Positions 21,201 to 27,886 of a stretch of DNA of 38,336 nt are shown piece by piece (within the stretch, counting starts at the first letter, position 1; every line of letters begins with the position of its first letter). The stretch covers positions 1 to 38,336 of IMG/VR virus record IMGVR_UViG_3300023223_000252, one strand, 5' to 3'. Under the pieces are notes generated by a model. It did no database searches. It had not been told where the DNA came from and saw only the letters and a list, made by a program, of their open reading frames with translations. Position numbers and translations under genes: made by a program. The DNA is from a virus.

Positions 21201-24200
21201 TCGATTAAATTTTCTCTAATCTCAGAACGTATTTCATAATCTTGTAGATCATTGTCATACTGTTCTTGAATCTCGCCAAGCTCTTTACTTTCAGGAGAGG
21301 CAGCAATCTTAGCCTTAACTTGTGCTTTAACTTTACTTTCTACTGCTTGCATGAACTCAGCAGCTTCAGCACTCTTTACCGATAGAATCTCAAGCGCATC
21401 ATCAGCCAGTTCGTTTATATCCTCAAGAGCAGGTTCACGCTTCTGACGTACTTTATCATCAGTTTTTATACGCTGCTTTATTTTCTCTTCAGCCTTGGCT
21501 ATTGCTTGACCTTCACCGAATGCAGTCTGATAAATATTCTCGACAACACCAGCATAATACTTATCTATTTCTGCTCTGCGAACTTGTTGATTAATAATTG
21601 GGTCACTTTGAAAATCGCTAATTTGTGTACGAGCAACAGAAGCAACGACCTGAGCTTTATCAATAATATCTTGATTGATCATTTTAGGGATTGTCTCACC
21701 CTTGATAATCTTCTTAGCTATACTGATAACCTGTAAACGCTCTTTGTTGGTTTGCTGATCCTCACTAAAACGAATATCCGCCATGCGCACTTCGGCAGAC
21801 CGTTCAACATTCCTCTCAGATTTACCTTCAGGCACTTTTAATACTTCGGTCAATTTTATAGGATCTTCAAATACTCCTAATCCTTTACCTTTGATGACAA
21901 CTGGATAACTAAAATGCGGTGACGCTCCAATGTCTTTGGCATCGCTGTGGAACTCTTGTCCTTTTTCAAATTGTACTGCACCAACTAAAGTCCCATTGTC
22001 CATTCCTTCAAATTGAGGATCTGCAAACAAGTCGACCATGTCAGAGATGTTTGGAAAACCATTGGCAACGTTTACATCAGAACCAATCTTAGAGCCTTTG
22101 TTGGCTCCTTTTTTACCTGCACTATAACCAAAGAACATACCACCGCGAACTTCAAAAGTAGATTCCTGAAGTGCTTCTTCCATTTGCTTAACTGAAGTCC
22201 ATTCCTCAAGAAACAATGCAGCCCATTCTGACTTAGGCTTAAATTTCTTTGAATTTACAGTTGCTTCACGAAGATCATTTGAAACTTTTAAGAAATCTTC
22301 CTTGCTTACTTTTTTTGATTTAATAGCCCACTCAACTTCACGAAAATAAACATTGGCGAAAGTAGGATTGGCGCGAAGGTTCTCTTTAGAATACAAAGCA
22401 ATAACACCAACACCATCTGTTGAGTTTACACGATTCTGAAAACGGCGGAACATATTTTCGTCAGTGAAAGCCCAACCAGCTTCAGCACCTTTATGTTCAT
22501 CCATATACGGATAGCTCACACCACCTTGAAGATCGATACTAATTCCCGATTTGGGATCAAGGCCAGGATAAACGCCAACCTTGGTGCGATCACTGAAATA
22601 TATAAACTTCTTTTTTCCTTTAAGTGACGAACGTTTTATGAATGGCACATCGCTGGCAGTCGAGAATCTCAACGGCTTAATACTTGATTTTGCTTTATCG
22701 AATTTATCCTCGTCTATATCATCTTCAAATAGCGTTCCTGATTCATCTTCTACTCCTTCAAGATGTTCTTGTGGCGTTATGGGTTCGCCCTGTTGATCAC
22801 CTTCTCGATCTTTATAGGCATCTTTCCCTGATGGCGCAGTACTAAAACGCTGATCACCTTCTTGAGTTTGTCCAGCTTCACGACCCAAAGGCTTACCGGC
22901 TATAACATCTTCAGCAATGGCAGCACCAGATTTCTCAACCATCTTACTAAATTTAGAAGATATGTCACGAATAAAACGCTTAATCTTTTGCCATACGGTA
23001 TCTAATCCTTCAGGAACTTCACCAGTTCTTTTAATTTCTTCAATAAGGTTAGCAGCTAACTCTTGTGCTTGCCCTTCCTTGTCCAATTCCTTTATACTGT
23101 CAAGGAATTCAGGGGTAGCAACCACTCTTGCGTCCTTCTCAAGCTGTTTTAGCTCTGAGTCGGTTATAACACCTAAATCACGCATCATGTGAAAGTTTTC
23201 ATGAACTACCTTAAAATCTGTTGCACTCTCAGGCAAGGTAATCGTTTTAGTTGTTGAGTCAGATACACCTAATTTTGTCATTCCGTATTCAGCTTCAAAG
23301 ACTGAATCAGGTACAATATTCACAGTGTATTCAATGCCAGCTTCTACTTTACTTTTAATAGAGAAACTTCCAGGCATTATTTCTTCAATGTCTGCATACT
23401 CGCCAATTGATTCTCTCAGTACTTCAGAAGTAACTTTACGATCAGCCAAACTATCAAGCTTTTGTATCTCAATATTCTTACGGTTACGGCTATCAACTAC
23501 CTGATCTTCAACATCTTGATTTACATCTTGATGTGCTTCGACTAAGTTTTTCACTTCTTTGACTGTCATATCACTATCAGCTAAATCTAGCAATTCTTTT
23601 ATTTCAGCGTCACTATTCGCAAAGGCAACAGATTGTAACATTTTCTTTTCTTTGAAACTCAGCAAGGCATTATCCATTTTAGACATATCGACCTGATCAA
23701 GTTCTTCTTGAACCATATCGGCCTTGCGCTGCATTTCTTCGATAACATTCATCTTATTAGGGTTAGCCATGTGGCGACCTAATCTAGTGCTTGAACCCAA
23801 GGCAGAGACGAAAGCCATACCCTTTATTGCCTCAGTCATAGATTCAATAAATTCACCTTCAATCATTGAGTATTCAAAACCGTTAGCTTCAGCAAATTCT
23901 TTAGCATAGATTTTAACAGTCGCTTCAATTGTCGTTTGAACAAATTCCTCACCTACTTCAATCCCATAGGTTTTAATCAAGTCTTTAGAAAAAGGCTTAA
24001 ACCCCTTAATAAAACTTTTACCGAAATCAGTCAGAGCCTTAAACCCTTGAATCTCAGCAGCAATATAAGGAATCATAGCGATTTGAGTTGCCACAAAAGC
24101 TTCTTCAGGGTCCATTCCACCATGAACTAAAGTATCTCGCATTTGTCCAGCAGTACGCCCATAAGTATAAACAGCAGCACCAGCGCCAGCAGTAGGGATT

Positions 24201-25336
24201 CCCAATGTCATAGCCGCAAGAAGATCGAGACTCATGCTTACAGAACTCATAAATATCTCTCTTGGTAAACCTTTTTTAGTAAAGTGTTCACGAACAGAAG
24301 AACGATAATTATTCATAGCTTTTTCGCGTTCAATGCTTCGCTCGCCATCCTTCATCAATTGAGAATAGTTTTTCATGATCTTCTCAGTATCGACTTCTGC
24401 TTGTTCTTCAGCGTTGCCACCTTGTGCAAAATGACCTTCAGCATAAAAGAAAGAGGGTGCAATTTCGCCACGAACATTAGCCTTAGACAATTTATCCTTA
24501 ATAAATGTACGAAGCTTTTTCTCGTCTTTAATATCTTTAGTCTGTAAATAAAGCATCTTTGGATTCAGTAAACCATCACCCTGCTCTGCAAACATTCTAG
24601 CAGTAGAAGCAAAGCCCTCACCAATATCATAGCCTGATTGCTTTAAGCGAGTACCAACTTCATTCAGAAAGGTTTTATCTTGGGCAGGATTCAAAGCCTG
24701 TAAATACATAAAGGCATAATGCTTTTCTTCTTCAGGGAATTGCTCAAAGATTTCATAGTTGAAATAATCCGCATCCTGCATCTGCATATTCTTAAATAGA
24801 AAGTCCTGCATATCTTTTGATAAAGTTCTTCGACCATGCGCAATAATTAGATCAGGAGCTTCAGAGAAGGATTTCATCATAGGATCGACATAACCAGCAT
24901 CTTCAATATCGCCAGTAAGAAATTCCTTAGCAGTCAATAAAGTGGTATCCTCAAGCTCAAGAGGCTGACGACCTTTACCAGCTTCTTTATCCTTGACCAT
25001 TTCTAAGAAGGATTTTCCCGCTTCACTTCTTTTGGGATTAATCAAGTTCTGAATACCCTGCATCATAGAAGAAGAATCAGGTACGCTTTCCTCGTTCTTT
25101 AAGCCAAACCAAGCTTTATACATTGATTTATAGTCGTTCTTCAAAGGATCAACACCAAGCTTATCAGCTAAAAAGGCAGTAGCTAAATGCTCATTGTTCT
25201 TTTCGTTCATCCGAGTACTTGAGACTATATCGGTATAAAGTTTCTTACGATTGAGTTTAGGCTTTGGAATATTTATATTGTAGCCTTTTTCCTCCATCGT
25301 AGTTGCGAAATCTTTGAGAGATACTGGATCGGCCAT
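18260..25336 (-). CDS. Giant internal virion/ejection protein with polyvalent-protein features (2358 aa)
   Basis: It sits where T7 has gp16, last of three ejection-type proteins. Visible parts: an N-terminal helical region; a Gly/Ala-rich hydrophobic stretch near 365-390; an HENFH motif at 712-716 (HExxH zinc-peptidase signature) followed by MRDLGVITDSELKQLEKD; an unknown domain about 890-1190 (YFSDRTKVG...YPGLDP, GYSAGKKG) bracketed by RFS motifs at about 829, 889 and 1189; a long helical part (about 1200-1900); and a C-terminal region from about 2005 with membrane-like helices and EATQQAS, resembling domain LPD38 of large polyvalent proteins. No lysozyme motif is seen. It probably enters the host with the DNA and forms part of the ejection channel. 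Confidence 0.82.
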   Translation of the reverse strand: MADPVSLKDFATTMEEKGYNINIPKPKLNRKKLYTDIVSSTRMNEKNNEHLATAFLADKLGVDPLKNDYKSMYKAWFGLKNEESVPDSSSMMQGIQNLINPKRSEAGKSFLEMVKDKEAGKGRQPLELEDTTLLTAKEFLTGDIEDAGYVDPMMKSFSEAPDLIIAHGRRTLSKDMQDFLFKNMQMQDADYFNYEIFEQFPEEEKHYAFMYLQALNPAQDKTFLNEVGTRLKQSGYDIGEGFASTARMFAEQGDGLLNPKMLYLQTKDIKDEKKLRTFIKDKLSKANVRGEIAPSFFYAEGHFAQGGNAEEQAEVDTEKIMKNYSQLMKDGERSIEREKAMNNYRSSVREHFTKKGLPREIFMSSVSMSLDLLAAMTLGIPTAGAGAAVYTYGRTAGQMRDTLVHGGMDPEEAFVATQIAMIPYIAAEIQGFKALTDFGKSFIKGFKPFSKDLIKTYGIEVGEEFVQTTIEATVKIYAKEFAEANGFEYSMIEGEFIESMTEAIKGMAFVSALGSSTRLGRHMANPNKMNVIEEMQRKADMVQEELDQVDMSKMDNALLSFKEKKMLQSVAFANSDAEIKELLDLADSDMTVKEVKNLVEAHQDVNQDVEDQVVDSRNRKNIEIQKLDSLADRKVTSEVLRESIGEYADIEEIMPGSFSIKSKVEAGIEYTVNIVPDSVFEAEYGMTKLGVSDSTTKTITLPESATDFKVVHENFHMMRDLGVITDSELKQLEKDARVVATPEFLDSIKELDKEGQAQELAANLIEEIKRTGEVPEGLDTVWQKIKRFIRDISSKFSKMVEKSGAAIAEDVIAGKPLGREAGQTQEGDQRFSTAPSGKDAYKDREGDQQGEPITPQEHLEGVEDESGTLFEDDIDEDKFDKAKSSIKPLRFSTASDVPFIKRSSLKGKKKFIYFSDRTKVGVYPGLDPKSGISIDLQGGVSYPYMDEHKGAEAGWAFTDENMFRRFQNRVNSTDGVGVIALYSKENLRANPTFANVYFREVEWAIKSKKVSKEDFLKVSNDLREATVNSKKFKPKSEWAALFLEEWTSVKQMEEALQESTFEVRGGMFFGYSAGKKGANKGSKIGSDVNVANGFPNISDMVDLFADPQFEGMDNGTLVGAVQFEKGQEFHSDAKDIGASPHFSYPVVIKGKGLGVFEDPIKLTEVLKVPEGKSERNVERSAEVRMADIRFSEDQQTNKERLQVISIAKKIIKGETIPKMINQDIIDKAQVVASVARTQISDFQSDPIINQQVRRAEIDKYYAGVVENIYQTAFGEGQAIAKAEEKIKQRIKTDDKVRQKREPALEDINELADDALEILSVKSAEAAEFMQAVESKVKAQVKAKIAASPESKELGEIQEQYDNDLQDYEIRSEIRENLIDVVKNEGGLLLDEDLAEALKQTGKLKGWARINLIQEGSGRSWDQMIDALNEAGITAKGDIVGQYDLVNYLDDNLQAIKKPTKPVLTATQKEIKAEYDLLYQGALKNTLSAIAKKILTQVAEGKKTQLLPAGNRKNQLKNRLSKYNADAKTISAVRKDGLELIKDIAIARVKKTAGEIRKEINEVLDPYTKPLKLREEQAKAKTAKMLHKNLKWGITNVLGKSEAKVNEIQQRLHEKLNPATVIDSDKSVEEFHRNEARLSVFSLLHPLRNKNLTPVQLEEIKKNIEAYIEKGSAAVIESNLKHLAAVKADIALLSPSLAERAKLRDVPDDEPTPMKTKMQTPAILIEDTFKLGLDAKGLSRLRKILNDGNRGLYKHIIMREEIVEKFSQAAEKILGKDHIDAAKKKVPGTEQWSEIGKVLTVGETMHKYSDIRQEHGQNLGAYQNKSGDSLNPHFQKLAEDMAKIEELLGPEVVKFMNRTSEILDESFNQVNDKHEEIFGHRMIRNEEFYFPMVQIGDAVGFEKNFNAVNFYQSFAHSRVMHGKKSKDIDYFAHFIEHVSDVAKFVHMTDPAIYNRDLLLSRELLMGVREAFGDKYQKDFIKGVTDMSINKAITKDKDNPMVDKFRSYSSITLLWGNVFSGTRQLMGMPGVALQLDNDVLLEMAQFAPDLLDSNSEVREFFRTIMKDPWMQGRMRRGFSEEMINAINVKGPKAWRNLIQRGMLVPGFGDILANSMNGALLYAVIKKSGKYDGFSKTEQHERIMADIMITVEATQQASMVATMPQYLRSGGSGTKALLQFASNPLLQASYYAQSYRDIQYLLKRDGYKFSAANPLTYGELMKGLSNNEQARKIFIKTLVLQHGVIPITQGLVSLAYAYFSKGELEEEDLWEVVIMMASGPISGVFMVNSVAREISNKVRGKHWSGGNIPLFKGATDAGIGYEIMRELWDGDIEGALGDVDRLGKQLAPPYKQIRRAVDNRK

Positions 25337-25338
25337 TT

Positions 25339-27279
25339 TTATTCCTTGCTATTTTGAGCTTTTCTAAATGCTTCGTACTGGTCGCGCACTTCCCTTGATA
25401 CTGGAACGGTATCTTGATACTGTCGCCATTTACCAGTTTTAGGATCTTTCGCAAATCCTGTCAATTCTTTTATTTCTTGCGCACTCTTGCCTTTGCTTTC
25501 AAGGCTTTCAACATCTTTAATAGTGGCTTTCATTGGAGCTTTAACAATAAATAGTTCATTATTAATGTATTCAAGCTTATCGGTAGGCTCAAGAAGTGGC
25601 AAAGTAGATTCCATATATCCACCCTGAGCAACAGGAGCAAGCATAGAGGTGATCGCTTTCACCTTCAGGTCATCGTCGCTTACCTTGTCGAAGAAATCAT
25701 TTATAAACTTTTGGGCAGGTTCAAAGCCTTGAGTATTATTAATTCTTCTGGCTTCTTCTTCCATATTGTGTTGTGCAGTCCAACGTTGACCGGCAGTAAT
25801 ATCTTTATAATCCGAGAATAACAAACCGACACCAGGATAACGAAACCTAGCATATTGCAAGAATTGATTCTGCTCTTTCTTGGGTTTAAGAACTTGAACA
25901 TCTGCATCATCGATTGCAGCACCGATTTCTTTTGAACGTTTTGAGATATAGCTATCAATCTGTTCATTATAGATTTTCTTGTCAGTCTTAGAATTTAGCT
26001 GCTTATTCAATTGAGCTTCAATAGTAGAATCACCCATTTCAGCAATCTTTAACCTTAGAGTCTGAACTTCTCTTTCATCAGTAAAAGGGGTCATATCTTC
26101 CATATCTCGATACATTATAGAAGCTTCAGAATTTATCTTATTCTTTGCAATCTCGCCTGATACCTTCTTGTGGAAATCACTTACATACTTTGCAGTATTT
26201 GCAGCTTCTTTAGTATTCCAGCCTTTTTGATAAGCCATAATATAATTGTCAGGTAAGCCAGCAGAACGCAATTGATCCAATGACTGCCGAACACTTGGAT
26301 TAGTTTTTTCCTGAAATACCATAATATTAAAGTTTTGTTGTTTGACAATTTGATCATCTACCTGCTTTTTTACAGACTTCAGATAGCGAGAACGAGAGCC
26401 GGCATCTGCATCAAGCTTAGATAATATCTGACGTTCTTCAGGCACAGTAAGATCAAGAGCAACAATCTTTTCTTTATAGATCTTAATTGCTTCAGCCTGA
26501 TCATAGTTAAAAGTATCTTCAATAGTCTTAAATTGTGCAGCACTTACCGAGCCTTTAATCTGGCCGGCAGTCATAGCCAAATCAGCATAATCCTTATTGG
26601 CATTCTCATTCAGCGTATTTATTGAAGTCTGGAAGATTGCAGTTTCATATACTGCCTTATCTCTCTGACGCTGCTTCATTTTAATTTCAAGCTGTTGATA
26701 TGATTGCTCTTCGGTAATAGCTCCCATTTTGTAAAGCTGATCGAAATAGCCACCCATTTCTTCTTTAGCTATCTTGTCGTCCTTCATAACCTGAGACATC
26801 ACCGAATCAATACCCATATTCAAGTTGGTTATATTATCAACCTTCTCTATGTACGCTATGCGGTTTTTAGCAGCATTATGAAACAGTGCAGGACTATTCT
26901 TAGTAAGATTCTCATTTGCAGCATTTTGACTTATTTTACTGCTAAGATTTTTAGGTATCCAGTCGCGAGCTTCAGCTTCCCATTCTTCAGCCATTTGTTT
27001 AAGTTCTTCAGGGTCACTTGTTTGACTTATCGCTACCTTGAAATCATTATCATACTTAGTCAGAAACGCCGTATACTTAACCATTTGAGCAGTAGCTTGT
27101 TCCTGAGCAGCTTGACGAGCAGCCTTTTCTTGAACACCGAAAGCGCGAGTACCAGAATTAAGCATTGAACCGATTGCCTGTTGACTCTTCTGCATATTGT
27201 CTAAATTGAAATTGGCATTAATACCACTATTGGCATTCTGCGCTTGAACTGGATCACGAATTAAATCTTTATCAGCCAC
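25339..27279 (-). CDS. Internal virion/ejection protein, T7 gp15-like position (646 aa)
   Basis: The protein is almost wholly helical, with Gln/Ala/Lys-rich heptads (near 50-75 AARQAAQEQATAQMVKYTAF) and no membrane span. Size and position, between a gp14-like and a giant gp16-like protein, match the T7 internal core protein gp15. The start is GTG 27279, with AGGGGG about 8 nt upstream, and overlaps the previous gene by 8 bp. It probably forms the periplasmic part of the ejection tunnel. Sequence evidence is layout and composition, not a named motif. Confidence 0.75.
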   Translation of the reverse strand: MADKDLIRDPVQAQNANSGINANFNLDNMQKSQQAIGSMLNSGTRAFGVQEKAARQAAQEQATAQMVKYTAFLTKYDNDFKVAISQTSDPEELKQMAEEWEAEARDWIPKNLSSKISQNAANENLTKNSPALFHNAAKNRIAYIEKVDNITNLNMGIDSVMSQVMKDDKIAKEEMGGYFDQLYKMGAITEEQSYQQLEIKMKQRQRDKAVYETAIFQTSINTLNENANKDYADLAMTAGQIKGSVSAAQFKTIEDTFNYDQAEAIKIYKEKIVALDLTVPEERQILSKLDADAGSRSRYLKSVKKQVDDQIVKQQNFNIMVFQEKTNPSVRQSLDQLRSAGLPDNYIMAYQKGWNTKEAANTAKYVSDFHKKVSGEIAKNKINSEASIMYRDMEDMTPFTDEREVQTLRLKIAEMGDSTIEAQLNKQLNSKTDKKIYNEQIDSYISKRSKEIGAAIDDADVQVLKPKKEQNQFLQYARFRYPGVGLLFSDYKDITAGQRWTAQHNMEEEARRINNTQGFEPAQKFINDFFDKVSDDDLKVKAITSMLAPVAQGGYMESTLPLLEPTDKLEYINNELFIVKAPMKATIKDVESLESKGKSAQEIKELTGFAKDPKTGKWRQYQDTVPVSREVRDQYEAFRKAQNSKE

Positions 27280-27808
27280 CTAGTAGCCCCCTTGTTACAT
27301 TTGCCATTTCAGCATAATCTTTATTTTGAGAGTTTGCGGCAGGTCCGTACTTATCCCAAAAGTTCGCATTCTCGCTATAAGTTTCATAGGCATCCATTCC
27401 GCCAGACATACCGCCAGAGATAGCAGAAAGTTTAGCAGCCTTTTCAGCAGACTCAGCAGCAATAAGCATATTTTGGCGTTGAACTTCTTGAACCGACAAT
27501 TGATAAAACATATCTTGCCCACGCTGTTGAGCATTGGCTTCCTGAGTAGCAGCAACTTCAGAGATATAAGCAGCAATATCACCAGACATTTCAACACCTG
27601 AACGGCTATAACCTGATTCAAGCTGTGCAATTCGTTGATCATTAATACGAGATTCGCGCTTTGCATTAGCTACACCAGCCTGACGCATGGCAACCATTCG
27701 ATTAGTAATATCCTGAGATTGAACAGAAGCATTCATTTTAATTTGTTTGGCTTGATTCATACCACCATAAAATTGAAACCCTGCTTGGCCTATCTTCATT
27801 AAAGTCAT
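27272..27808 (-). CDS. Internal virion protein, T7 gp14-like position (178 aa)
   Basis: The small helical protein begins MTLMKIGQAGFQFYGGMNQA and is rich in Ala, Gln, Arg and Met. It continues NRMVAMRQAGVANAKRES and a Gly/Ala-rich EMSGDIAAYISEVAATQEAN segment, features of gp14-like ejection proteins that insert in the outer membrane. The order gp14-like, gp15-like, gp16-like is conserved with T7. A strong promoter (27848-27876) stands directly upstream, giving the ejection module its own transcript. Confidence 0.75.
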   Translation of the reverse strand: MTLMKIGQAGFQFYGGMNQAKQIKMNASVQSQDITNRMVAMRQAGVANAKRESRINDQRIAQLESGYSRSGVEMSGDIAAYISEVAATQEANAQQRGQDMFYQLSVQEVQRQNMLIAAESAEKAAKLSAISGGMSGGMDAYETYSENANFWDKYGPAANSQNKDYAEMANVTRGLLGG

Positions 27809-27847
27809 GTAGCTGATTATATCACCTCGCGTTCACTACTCTCATTT

Positions 27848-27876
27848 ATTATAGAGAATATATCATTTTTTACCAA
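27848..27876 (-). promoter_or_regulatory. Sigma70-like promoter for the ejection-protein genes
   Basis: On the minus strand TTGGTA (27871-27876), 17 nt, then a perfect TATAAT (27848-27853). It lies 40 bp before the gp14-like ATG and just after the tail tubular B stop. This is the best single promoter match in the window. Confidence 0.7.
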
Positions 27877-27886
27877 TTTTATCATA

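Noticed and set aside
26704-27168. Plus-strand frame of 154 codons
   Set aside because: It is wholly antisense to the gp15-like gene and has no ribosome site, promoter or motif.
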